The notes below the pieces were generated by a model. It ran no database searches and was not told where the DNA came from. It saw only the letters and a program-made list of their open reading frames with translations. Shown here in pieces: positions 23,679 to 34,900 of a stretch of 64,000 bases of DNA. Position 1 is the first letter of the stretch. Each line of letters starts with the position of its first letter. Source of the DNA: Owenia fusiformis (Eukaryota; Annelida; Polychaeta; Sabellida; Oweniidae). The stretch covers positions 27,666,684-27,730,683 of the forward strand of contig CAIIXF020000012.1 of NCBI GenBank assembly GCA_903813345.2, given 5' to 3'. The position numbers and the translations under genes are program-made.

Positions 23679-25948
23679 AACTCATTAAGTTTGATTAAAT
23701 TATCAGAAACATATCTTCTTGTTCTATTACCTAGTAACTTGATTGCTGTGTTTCTATGTATTGGGGCTTCCCACCATCTAGACAAATGATCGGAAATTCT
23801 ATTGTTAACACCCTCAATATGTACAGCTCGGATTTGAAAATTGTTGCAAGCAGCTAGGAAACTGATTTCTCTCAAAATTTTGAGCATGATGGAATCTTTT
23901 GATTTTCCAGAATTTAATACATCTACCGAAGCCTGATTGTCGCAAAACACTTGTATTCTGTTTCTGTTCCACAGAGCTCCCCATAATTTGCATGCTAGAA
24001 GTATAGCTAAAAGTTCCAATGCATTAATATGCCAATTTTTGTCACATTGCATGTACTCAGGTATAACAGTAGTATAATACTCATGAGAAGTGTATCCTCC
24101 CATGCCTACAAGGCAACTGTCAGTGGATACTAACTGATCAGGTTTTCTCCATTCAGTTTCGGGGATGACTGTTACGCCGTTATATTGAACTAAGAATGTC
24201 TTCCACCAGTTTAAATCTTTTTTGAACTGTGTTGAAAGCCTAAATTTGTGATTGCGTCTTTCGAGCTTTCTAAGTTGCGCAAAGAGTCTATTCATAAAAA
24301 CTCTGCTACCCCTGACACATTTTGAAACATAGTTCAATTTTCCTAACAGTTGTTCTAGTTCATTCCTTGTAGCAGATTTTTTACTTAGCCAGAGCTTTAG
24401 AATTGCATCTATCTCAATTAACCTGTCTGGAGTTACTGACATAGTCATACTGGTAGAACTGAACAAAATTCCTATAAAGGTCATATTTGAGCTAGGAGAT
24501 ATAAACTTCTCCTCTGACTCTCGTAAGCCTAATCTTTTCAGAATTTCTTTGAGACTGGCTACAGCATCGTCTACTTGACCTGGGGTTTCTACTCCTCCGA
24601 AGTCGTCTAAATAGTTGCATGCTTGAAAACCTTGATTTTGAAATATATATCTAACTGCGTCCGTAACTCTTTGACACATCATTGCAGCTGATCTAAGACC
24701 AAACGGTACAACTCTGTCAAAGAATAATTGATCTCTCCACACATAAACTACCTTATCGTAATCTAAAGGGTCAATTGGGATTTGTCTATATGCTCGACTA
24801 AGGTCAATTTTGTACATAGAGCTGTTATTCTTGCCTAATTTGACTATTAAAGAACTGAAATTTTCAGAAGTTGGTAATTTGAGTTGAAATTCTTCATTCA
24901 AATAGGAATTTTTTTCAATTCCGTCGTTGATGCCTTTACCTGGTGGAAAACTCAAATCTACTATAGTTCTTCTATTTTTGGATTCTTTCTTCTCCGCAGT
25001 ATTTAGCGGAGATACGAGAACTTTATGGTCAAAAGGGTTTTCTTTGAAAGGACCTACAGTGGCTCCTAACTTAACCTCTTTAGAGATAAATTTGTCAATG
25101 TCATTAGGAAAGGAGTGTGCTTTGCCATGATTTGTAGGATTTGAGTTATGTTGTATAACTCCTTTATGCCCTAATGGCCATCCAAATTCCAAAAATTCAA
25201 CTATTTCCTTGTCATGATAATTAGTTAAACCTTCCCTCCATTCATGAATATTTAAAGGGGTATTGAGTGATTTCCTAGCCTCTATGTAATTGAATTGATT
25301 TGTCTGACTAACTTGTTTATGCATTTCTAAATACTCGTTAGCATTTTGACTTAACTGTGGTGGCCATTCTGGAATTGCCGACTTTAAGTCTGTGGGTGTG
25401 ATTGGGAATGGTATGTGGTTGTGAGGTTTTGATTCCTCTTGAAAATGTGTTATAATAAAATTGTGTTGCTTGTCATGCGTGTAGTTTGCCTTTTTATGAG
25501 ACAAATCATTGTGTACTATGTACTGAGGATTTCTTTCCTCTGTGGGATGTTGCCCTAAATTGCAACTATCTACTACACTGTCTTTGTGTTTTAAAAAATT
25601 GTGCGTTGTGTTGTGGTCAAAATTGTGACGTTTCTGACATTTAAAATCTAGTCGTGATGAGTGTTGTGTATCTGGCGTGGTTGTATGCATGTCTGTCTTA
25701 ATAAAACTGTGTGTAAAATCGTAACTAGTACTACTATCTGGTAGTGGATCTAACAAAGCATTGCTATGTTGTGATGAATGTTGTGTATCTTGTGTTGTTG
25801 TATGCATGTCTGTCTTAATAAAACTGTGTGTAAAATCGTCACTTGAACTACTATCTGGTAATGAATCTAACAAGACATTGCTATGTGTCTGGAACAAAGC
25901 CAAATCCGAATTTGCCCTACTTACTCGGATAATTTGTGTAAGACACAT
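23672..25948 (-). CDS. Reverse transcriptase-RNase H polyprotein of the Ngaro-like element
   Basis: 758 codons. The first ~120 residues contain two tandem copies of a ~41-residue Ser/Thr/His-rich unit (LPDSS...FTHSFIKTDMHTTT). The reverse transcriptase lies at about 330-500: YKIDLSRAYRQIPI, the VPFGLRSA block and the YLDD active-site box. RNase H follows: STDSCLVGMGGY (catalytic Asp), NALELLA (catalytic Glu), FCDNQASVDVLN (Asp) and ISDHLSRW (final Asp), which is the DIRS-type order. It overlaps the end of gag by 32 nt in another frame, so translation probably needs re-initiation or frameshifting. It copies the element's RNA into DNA. Confidence 0.92.
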   Translation of the reverse strand: MCLTQIIRVSRANSDLALFQTHSNVLLDSLPDSSSSDDFTHSFIKTDMHTTTQDTQHSSQHSNALLDPLPDSSTSYDFTHSFIKTDMHTTTPDTQHSSRLDFKCQKRHNFDHNTTHNFLKHKDSVVDSCNLGQHPTEERNPQYIVHNDLSHKKANYTHDKQHNFIITHFQEESKPHNHIPFPITPTDLKSAIPEWPPQLSQNANEYLEMHKQVSQTNQFNYIEARKSLNTPLNIHEWREGLTNYHDKEIVEFLEFGWPLGHKGVIQHNSNPTNHGKAHSFPNDIDKFISKEVKLGATVGPFKENPFDHKVLVSPLNTAEKKESKNRRTIVDLSFPPGKGINDGIEKNSYLNEEFQLKLPTSENFSSLIVKLGKNNSSMYKIDLSRAYRQIPIDPLDYDKVVYVWRDQLFFDRVVPFGLRSAAMMCQRVTDAVRYIFQNQGFQACNYLDDFGGVETPGQVDDAVASLKEILKRLGLRESEEKFISPSSNMTFIGILFSSTSMTMSVTPDRLIEIDAILKLWLSKKSATRNELEQLLGKLNYVSKCVRGSRVFMNRLFAQLRKLERRNHKFRLSTQFKKDLNWWKTFLVQYNGVTVIPETEWRKPDQLVSTDSCLVGMGGYTSHEYYTTVIPEYMQCDKNWHINALELLAILLACKLWGALWNRNRIQVFCDNQASVDVLNSGKSKDSIMLKILREISFLAACNNFQIRAVHIEGVNNRISDHLSRWWEAPIHRNTAIKLLGNRTRRYVSDNLIKLNEFW

Positions 25949-27326
25949 TAGGATGTGTACATTTTAATTTTGAATGATTGGATTTGGTTTTGTCCCGTAC
26001 ATAGCAGTTTGAACAAATATGTTCTAACAACCTTGTTTGTCCCTTTATTGGTAGTTTTGACATGTGTGCAGAACTTTCATTGCAATTATCTCTATTGTAC
26101 TCTACACAATACCAACTGATCCTTTGACCCGTGTGAACTGAAGTATTATTGCTGACTTGTTTTTTATTGACAGACAAATGGCTGAAAATGTGGGTGGTAT
26201 CATCACCCCATGTCATTTCACCTGCTTCAATTTCACTGAGTATATTTGCATGAAAGTTCCGCACCTGATGCCAAGGATATCCCCTTTTGTTGATATACAT
26301 CAGTTCAATAATATGTTTCAGTTGGACTAACAATTCTCTCTTTGAAATGCTATGATTCTCAATCTCTTTCACCAATAGATTCAAAGCTCCTGCTGTGAAA
26401 AGATTAATGTCTAAATCGTTATACTTAATTTTCATTCTTGAAAATTCGTATTTCAACCCAATGTGCGGGTACTTTTGTGGATTTTGGCATGAGTTAGATC
26501 TTGTCTGGTTTATGCCTGACTTGGATTTTTTCTTTTTCTTTTTGGATTTACTTTTGACCTTTTTTGAATCTTTGGAATGATTTGAACTGCAAGAACTAGA
26601 AGTGTCAGAATCAGATGATTTTGTTTCAAATTCTGATTCACTGGACTCTGATTCTGTGGTTGAAAGAGATTCAGATGATGTAAAAGATTTTTTACTTGAT
26701 TTACATTTATATGAAATGTTTTTACCTTTCTTGGAACCAATGTCTTTGACTTTTTGTTTCTTCTTTTCTTTATTCTTCTTGGTCTCGTCAGTCTTTGTGA
26801 GTTCTGATTGTTTCTGGAAACCTGGAGCGATCTGTACTAGTTTTTGGCTAACCTCATCTTGTAGTCGCTGCATACCTCTTAATGTTTGAATGTTCAATTG
26901 TCTCTGCTTAGTTGTATCACCTTTGGTTTTGTTGGAACTATTGTACTTTGTTGTAGGATTCCTATGTAGCCCCGGTGCTATTTCATTTCGTCTGGCTTTC
27001 TTGGTATCGGTATCGGTAGCCCCTTCGTTGGAATCAGATTCTTGTGTGTCTCTGGATGTCTGGTACGATTTTTGTATGTCTTCGTCAATTTGACTCGATT
27101 CTTCTTCGAGATTTTTTAGGATTTGTAATTTCTTCTTTTCGATTTCCCGTCTCTTTCTCGCTATTTGTTCGTCTAGCGTTTCTGGTAAAGGAGCGGGGAG
27201 ACCTGTAGTTGCAGTTGGTTCTTTATTTTCACCTTCTGTTACCGTTTTTACATCAGTTTCGTCTTTCCCTTGGGAATTGAGTTTTTTATAGTCTATCGGA
27301 TTGTTTCTTTCTCTGAGTGTGGCCAT
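25917..27326 (-). CDS. Gag-like protein of the Ngaro-like element
   Basis: 469 codons. The first half is charged and low-complexity: a coiled-coil-like KRREIEKKKLQILKNLEEE stretch, a Ser/Glu-rich tract and a long Lys/Ser tract ending in KSKKKKKKSKS. The second half is folded-looking and ends with a Cys/His zinc-binding pattern (WYCVEYNRDNC ... HICSNCYV ... HSKLKC), as in gag proteins of DIRS-order elements. It probably packages the element's RNA. The start is the first Met after the 5' terminal repeat. Nothing is broken. Confidence 0.75.
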   Translation of the reverse strand: MATLRERNNPIDYKKLNSQGKDETDVKTVTEGENKEPTATTGLPAPLPETLDEQIARKRREIEKKKLQILKNLEEESSQIDEDIQKSYQTSRDTQESDSNEGATDTDTKKARRNEIAPGLHRNPTTKYNSSNKTKGDTTKQRQLNIQTLRGMQRLQDEVSQKLVQIAPGFQKQSELTKTDETKKNKEKKKQKVKDIGSKKGKNISYKCKSSKKSFTSSESLSTTESESSESEFETKSSDSDTSSSCSSNHSKDSKKVKSKSKKKKKKSKSGINQTRSNSCQNPQKYPHIGLKYEFSRMKIKYNDLDINLFTAGALNLLVKEIENHSISKRELLVQLKHIIELMYINKRGYPWHQVRNFHANILSEIEAGEMTWGDDTTHIFSHLSVNKKQVSNNTSVHTGQRISWYCVEYNRDNCNESSAHMSKLPIKGQTRLLEHICSNCYVRDKTKSNHSKLKCTHPNVSYTNYPSK

Positions 27327-27420
27327 TTTTTTTGTGAATTAGTTTCGTATTTATGGCTCTAAATGTCAAACTCGATTATTTCGTCTTGCCGTCGTACCGC
27401 CGTCTTACCGTCGTACCAGT

Positions 27421-27852
27421 GTGAATCATTTCTGTAAAAAATGAATAGGTGTGAACACCTTGATGTTTGCTTACGTACTCATATCAAACAATATTCTTAT
27501 TATACATAAATTGACATTCCGGAATAATGAAATTTCTTTTTGGAAGAAAATTCAAAAAGTTTTACATCCATGTCTGAAGCAAGAAAATATATATTTGTAC
27601 ATTTTTAAATTACGTTCGTATTTGATATAAAGGGAAGTAAACGATTGAAATTCACTCTATTTGGTTACAAAAGAAAGATACAAAATTTCAAATTACTTTA
27701 CCTGTAAAAAATGAATAGGTGTGAACACCTTGATGTTTGCTTACGTACTGACGATAAAAGAAAACCCGCCAAAGGAAGAAAATTTTGGCGGGAATTGATT
27801 TGATTGGCTGTTATAGAATTAAGCCATTTTAACCTTGGGTAAAAATAGCCAC
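27421..27852 (-). repeat. Right terminal direct repeat of the Ngaro-like element (432 bp)
   Basis: The 5' repeat of the element, apparently identical to 21790-22221, with the same two GGTGTGAACACC subrepeats. It should contain the promoter of the element; a TATA box is not obvious. About 95 bp with CGTCGTACC/CGTCTTACC words separate it from the gag start. Confidence 0.85.
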
Positions 27853-28340
27853 TGTTGCATTCTGGGAGCCAATCCTCCTTGGTATAAGTCATTGCGCATA
27901 ATTAGATCACGTGATTCAGTTAAATCGGGCGCTTCCAAATTGGTTATAGCAGGGGGGGGGGGGGGAAGGAGGTACGAATTCTGGACACCTGCTTAGGAGG
28001 ATGCTAAATTGTATGGTTAAATCCATTAGCAGCACTGCGTTAGTTTCGATTTACGATCTGCCAGTCCGATTCAATCACAAAATCCGAACCATAAATCTGT
28101 GTTCAATATGAAAACTAACATGACTAAAGTAGATTCACACATAGCTAGACAAGGTGTGTCCAATTTCAGCTAATCCAGAGCTTAAATCCTTAAGCAATTT
28201 TGAGTTAACTTTAAAATCCTTTGTAAGTTATGACAAGAATGAAATCTCGGAACATTTTCATTAATCAAGTTCCATTCTAGGTTAAATTCTCATGGGCCGT
28301 CTATACTTTTGTACTATCTCAAAATATAAACATCTCAAAA
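27853..28340. other. Intergenic spacer, no gene
   Basis: It starts with TGTTGCATTCTGGGAGCC (shared with 21724) and holds a 15-bp G-run near 27951. Nothing coding is seen. It separates the retroelement from the 3' end of the FET gene. Confidence 0.5.
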
Positions 28341-28357
28341 CACAATTACTAGTTCGT

Positions 28358-28363
28358 TTTATT
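28358..28363 (-). terminator. Possible polyadenylation signal of the FET gene
   Basis: AATAAA on the minus strand, about 610 nt after the stop codon. A second AATAAA lies much closer to the stop, at 28923-28928. Either could be used. Confidence 0.35.
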
Positions 28364-28973
28364 ATAAAATCTATGTATTTCACTAAAACATGACAATATT
28401 ACAATTTTATACAATAAAACAGGGAAATGGCTGAACCGCATTATCTAAGGTACAAATAGGGGACGAAAAATTTACCGAAGTACATTTCAACAGAGAAAGT
28501 GAAAAATGACATTTTTATACACAGAATTATTAAGACTTAAAATTCACTGTTGTTAATAACATTTTAATGACTTGTTTTCAATAAGCACAATAAGAAGACA
28601 GTGGTATGTCAGTCCAGCATACATTACTCAAAGTTGAAGAATATATACAATATAAATAGAATCTGAATTGGAACTACTATCAAGAGAAATCATGAGTCAT
28701 ATTTTACAAAATGAGATACTTGCAAATACAAAAATAAAGTTAATCTCCCTTTTCTAATGACATTTCATAAAATTCTGTTTGGAATGACATGTTACATTCC
28801 TCTATTTTCAAAACTTCATCGACTGATATCCAAATTGTACTAATGATATAAGATAATCCCAGTGGGAGATAATGTTCATATCTTATTGAAGGGGAGAAGT
28901 CCATATCCAAAGCTGAGTGATATTTATTAAGAGTCTATGTACAATGTAGTATGTTTGTCAAGGTTGATTCCTT

Positions 28974-31900
28974 CTAATATGGTCCAGGTCGTCCACGTCC
29001 GCCACTGAAAAAGAAAAATGAATTTGATTTTTTTTTCAAAGATAGATTGATCAGGAAATGATCTGGGTAAATCCCACGATTGTATAAGATGTTCCACTTT
29101 GCTTTAAATTTTGACTAAATGAAGATCAATATGAAGTCCAACAGACTACAGTTTTCAAATTCACTTGAACCAACTGCCACCTATGTTGCAACTCATCATA
29201 AACCTTGTTGATATCAAAATTGAAACAATTACACAATTTCCCAGAAAAGCGTAATTTATTGGGAAAAATATGAGAGAAAATGGCTAATTCCTGCTGTTTA
29301 TCAGACACCGAGATCTCTAATGACAGATTGATTCATCAATTATAAACTTACCGTCCTCCTCTATCTCCACCAAATCCTCTACCACCTCCACGACCACCAC
29401 CTCGTCCTCCTGAAACAAGAAACACACATATAAGTAGATTGAAATATTTATGTCATTAATAAATACATTTGTTACTAAAAAACTTTGGTAGGATGCACAT
29501 GTATATAATACTTTTTATACGGTGTTCAATCTTCATGTTTATATGTATATAAAACTTTTTTAAAATTTGTGCATATTTTTAAACTTTTGTATGAGTGAAC
29601 ATGTATTTAGTGCTTTTGTAAGTTTACATGAACATAATACTTTTATATGAGTGTTCATGTACATAATACTTTTTAATGACTGGAGTGTACCTGCTAACAA
29701 TATAAGAAGTCAATAATATTCTATAGAATTTTTTGACAGATGGGGATTAAAAAAAATGTTGACAATATCAGAAACTTTTGTAAAATCTTACCAAAACCAC
29801 CACCTCTGCCTCCTCTATCTCCACGGAATCCACCGCCACCACGTCCACCTCTGTAGCCTGAAAGCAAATTAGATGTTTTTCTTATCAGTCCAGTTAACAT
29901 CTTGAATCCCTGGCTCTAAAATTTGCTTGAAACCCGAGAATGTTTCATTTTTTCATACAGAACAGGTGATCATTTCTACACATTTGAAAACATAAATATT
30001 TTAGAGAAATTTTTTTGTAACTAAATAATGCATTCTATAGATTTCTAAAAGTCTTGTTTTTCATAAAATATTTTACACATAACAAGTATAATTCACTTCA
30101 TATAATAGAACAATCTTATTTGTATGTTCAGGTTTTTACATGTAATCTTCACGTAACTTCATAATTCACTTCATATAATAGAACAATCTTATTTGTATGT
30201 TCAGGTTTTACATGTAATCTTCTCATACCTCCATCACCACCTCCTGCACCTCCTTCTTTGGGACATTTACACCTATTACATTCATTCCTCCAAGCAAAGT
30301 TGTTATTTCCACATTCTGGGTTGGAACAATCCCAATCTCCCTCTCTGCCACTTCCGCCGCCGCCACCACCACGACCGCCTCCTCTTCCGCCACGATCTCC
30401 ACCACGGAAACCACCACCACCGCCACCACGTCCTCCTCTGAAGCCACCACCGCCAAAGTTGTTGTTCATTTTACGCCTGGCAATCATCACACGGATTGTC
30501 TGTCCTCGGAAATCTTTGTCTGGAGTAGAGTATACAAATTAAAGATTATAGCTGTTGATCTAACTTCAGTAAAATTCCAGTCTAAATGCAGGATTCCTTT
30601 AGAATATCAACAATGAAATTCAACAGGATTCAACAATAACATTTTAATTAATTAGCTTATTTGCCTGCTTAAAAAAACAGCAGATTTTGTAAAGGCTTGG
30701 ATCTGAACTACTTTCTGGATGGTTCTGTTGACACCTTTATAATAGGACTAAGCTAAAACTCATGTTGGATTTTAATGGTGGTAACTTATTTAAACTTTTT
30801 ATTTGTAAGAAATTCATTATCCTTGAAGTGTCATTCGTTGAACTTAATGTTAGGGGTTACTTCATCCTGGAGCTTCTTTGACCTTGGGTTATATTTTCAA
30901 TTCACGAAGTTGCCATGATTGCTTTTGAAAATTAAAAAAATTGAAATCTCCCGACAATCTAAGATGAACAACCAACCACAGGCAATATGAATCACCAGCC
31001 ATGGTCGATACAATCCCATGGTCGATATAACCCATGGTCGATATAATCCCATGGTCGATATAATCCCATGGTTGATATAATCCCATGGTCGGATTAGCCC
31101 CATGATGAAGTAACATCAATTATCATAAGTTCAATCTCTCTTGGACTCTTAGGGGTTACTATATGCAGTGTCCTCAGCTCTCATAATCACAGCTTCATTG
31201 AACCCCAACACAACCTAATACCAAAGTTGAGTATATAGAAGGGATGGAATTAAGACGGTGAAAGGAGATAGAAGGGATGGGTTGAGCAGGTAGAAATAAG
31301 AACAGAATAACGCAACTAAAGGAAATCATAATTTACAAAAGCTTTTGAAAAGGTATTTGGTTGTGGCGGGTTCTTAGCATTTAGTTCACATCACTGGACA
31401 CAGAGGGCTCTGATCTCCACAGTATTGAAGCAAGGGGTGAGTAATAGAAGTAACACTTAATTCAACTATCATGTACAGCTCAATGAAACTAAACTGAATT
31501 CTGCAATGACAAGTGTCAATCCAATCCTTTATTTGAGCAATTTATTTTTGGAAAATTCTCTTGGAAGCAATTCTTTTGATGCAATTTAGCAAAATGAAAT
31601 ATTTCCCTGTACAATGCTGCCCCAGTTTTGCTACAAAGAGATCAATCATCAAAGGAGTCATTCTAATTACTTGCACGATACTTTTATTTGTACTGATGAG
31701 GGACATCTACCACACAGGTATTAACAAGGCATTAACATACAAAATGTCACCACCTGCCTTTTATTGACAATGCCCCTCTAACACGGACGGTTGTCCACAA
31801 AAAAGTTGGCAAATCTACAATATGTCATCACTTGTGGTGGTGACAAAATAACAATATGTCACCACTTGTGGTGGTGACGAAATAACAATATGTCACCACT

Positions 31901-34900
31901 TGTGGTGGTGACAAAATAACAATATGTCACCACTTGTGGTGGTGACGAAATCACAATACTTACTGTGGAACCAGTTAATAGCTGCATTTGCAGCCTCTTC
32001 ATCATCGTATGTGATGGTGGCCTCTCCCTTTTGCTTGCCTGTCTCTCTGTCCTTGTAAATGAAGATCTTTGGCTTATTCAACTTCTTGTCAGTCTACAAA
32101 TTACAAATCACACTTTTTAACATGATGCATATTCATTACTACACAAAAAGTGAATATATAGTAGATTCATGATTTTGTAAGTTGATCAAAATTGGCAAAA
32201 TGTTTACCCTACTAATTTTTAAACGTTTTACCACCTACAGTAAAGGGAAATATGACTTGAGCCATAATATTCTGGTTTTCTATTTAAATTAAGCCAAAGA
32301 GGTGTGTATTGTAAAGGTCTATAGTTTTTTCTGAATTGCTTTTTCAGTTTTAGAGGACCGTTGAGGCTTAAATGGTTCTCACAAATAATCTTAATGTTTA
32401 TCTATGTGTACCTTTATTGAGAGAGAGAGTTCATTTTATTTTGCAGATTTTTATTAGTTGTCAAACATACAAGGAGTGTGGAATTCTGAGACAACAGTTC
32501 TGATGAGAAAATGTTTGATCAAAGGATTACCCCTTACTAAAGAATGTAAACCATTCAAATACAGGGCGTCATTAAGTCAATTGCAATACAAATTTGTAAT
32601 GAAACTGTAGAGACTTTATGGACACCCTGTATATAAAACTACTCATATACGAGGGTTGTCCCAGAAGTAATGCACTGTATGCTCCACTTTCTTTAATATA
32701 CCTTAATGACTCCAATTTGGCCAAAGTGCTCTTCCAGCTGCTTCTCCGTAACATCTAATGGCAGGTTCTGACAGAACACTGTGTCTGGTTGTTGCACCAA
32801 CTCTGGTTTGTCATCCCCACCTCCACCTCCTAGCAACACAATACATACAACAACCATTAGTTTTCATCACCATGGAAATAGCGAAACATTGGACAATGTC
32901 ATAGTTGTATATGATGTCAAATATGAAATTTCATTTCATTTGAAAGATGATCGTCTAAATATTGTACTCGAGCCAAAAACGTGATATTATGATGACATCA
33001 TACTTGAAATTATAAAATTGTCCACCAAAATCAACACAATATTTCAATATATTGGACTTCTGTCCCATATAATTCCATACATGAGTCTTAAGTACCATTT
33101 ATTTCCATATATGGTCTTTAGTACCATATATTTCCATATATAGGCCTTCAGTCCAATATACTTCATAATGGTCCAGGTCTAGAATTTTGCTGAAGTTTTA
33201 CAAACAATTTATATAAAAGTCATACATGAGAGTAGTACTTAATAAAATAATTATTTTGAAACATGCAGGATCCAACAAAAGGTTCAACGGCAGACATTTA
33301 CAAACAAAATGTGCCAGTTGCTCCTTGTATTTGGCAATATGGTTAACAACCCCAGTATTATATCAAATACTTGATGTAAAAGTACACTAATTTTTGATCA
33401 ATACAAATCTACTTGTCATGATCAGTGTTGTAAATTTTACCCCAAAATAAGAGAAATTAGATGTCATACATTGGATTACTCTACCCAAAATGTATACTCG
33501 CGGGGTGGTCGGTAAAAGCAACATCTTTACCATTTTACGCTTTTTGCATTATTTACGATTTTTAGATTACCATTTTACGTTTCTTATATCATTTTACGGT
33601 TTTTTACGATCATTTACCATATACACTTTTTATATAATATACCATTTAATGTTTTCCATTGATGAATTGCAGTTGAATATTCTAAATAATATACTGATCA
33701 TTTAGTTCTTTAAGTCTAACGGCCTATAAATATCAATGATTAACATATTTTGATGGTATCACAACCACAAATTATAAGGAATAACCTATATCGTATCGTA
33801 AATTTGTAACCACAAAATTTAAAGAATTATGTACCTTTGTACATTTATATAGTTCTGATGATTCCTAGAACTACATTGTAACTGTCAACTTTTTCATGAA
33901 AGTTTTAGATATATTTCTTGTGGAGTTCCTATTTTTTTTATTGTAACCGCTAGCGGCTATAGATATTTTAATGAATTAAATACCTTGTTTATCTATACAA
34001 TTTAATGAATTCCCTTGTCATATATATATATATATATATCATAAGATATTTGGTTGAATCATGTATTATATATATTATCAGATTATAGATTACCCACATT
34101 TATATGAATCGTTCACCTTCATCCATTTATATAACTTTGAGGAATACATATATTATTTTTCACTGTCGCATTATAATGAATTACACATTTACATAGAACT
34201 TGATGAATTCCTTTATCATATTGAAACCAGAAAATCTTAATGAATCACATACCCTTAGTTTATACCTGTGCAACTTTTGATGAATTCCAATATTAAAATT
34301 AAAATTGTACCCTCACTTGTATTTACCACACACCTAAGTATATTTGTACAAGTCTTATGAATTCCTATATTATATCGTAACTGCCAAATTTTAATGAATT
34401 ACATGTACAAACACTTGTACTCAATTTAAATGGATTATGCATCACTTTTTTTGTACAAATTTAATGGATTCCTATTATAATGTACCCACGCTTTAAATGA
34501 ATTGCACACCTTGGACTATTTATTTAACGGTTTCTTATAGTATATTGTAACCATTGTATTTCGATGAAGTACCTTTATATATCTATACAACTGAATTAGT
34601 TAACCATTAGTATTATAGCACTTGTAATTATACTACTATATAGATGTATAATATTCAATTTTATCATGTAAATTTATTCATTTTGCATTGTTTAGGCTTT
34701 ATTCTTCATACATGCGTTTTCAGTTTCACCTTTATCTTTGTATTGTTTTACTTCATAATTTGACATAGAATTGTGTAAAGCTATTCTTCTAAGATTTACT
34801 CAATCCTGTGAATGAAACGATTTACTTTTTAGTCACTTTGCAGCTTAAAAAGGCTCTGATATTGCAAGTCACCTTGTAATGCCTGAATGGCCACATAGGA

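Larger units (their letters stand above)
21790..27852 (-). mobile_element. Ngaro-like (DIRS-order) tyrosine-recombinase retrotransposon, apparently full length
   Basis: On the minus strand the order is: terminal repeat (27852-27421), gag-like frame (27326-25917), RT-RNase H frame (25948-23672), tyrosine recombinase frame (23678-22683), ~460 bp non-coding, terminal repeat (22221-21790). A tyrosine recombinase instead of a DDE integrase defines the DIRS order. No adenine methyltransferase domain is seen between RNase H and the recombinase, which favours Ngaro/PAT over DIRS proper (known family trait). All three frames are open and the two 432-bp repeats look identical by eye, so the insertion is probably young and may be active. 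Confidence 0.88.

Noticed and set aside
26395-27093. Plus-strand frames across the gag region
   Set aside because: They are shadows of the Lys/Ser/Glu-rich gag frame on the minus strand.
30223-30542. Pro/His-rich and Val-rich frames around FET exon 10
   Set aside because: They are other-frame and opposite-strand readings of the Gly/Arg-rich exon.
31893-32081. A separate 62-codon gene here
   Set aside because: It is FET exon 9 read through its donor into intron hairpin repeats.
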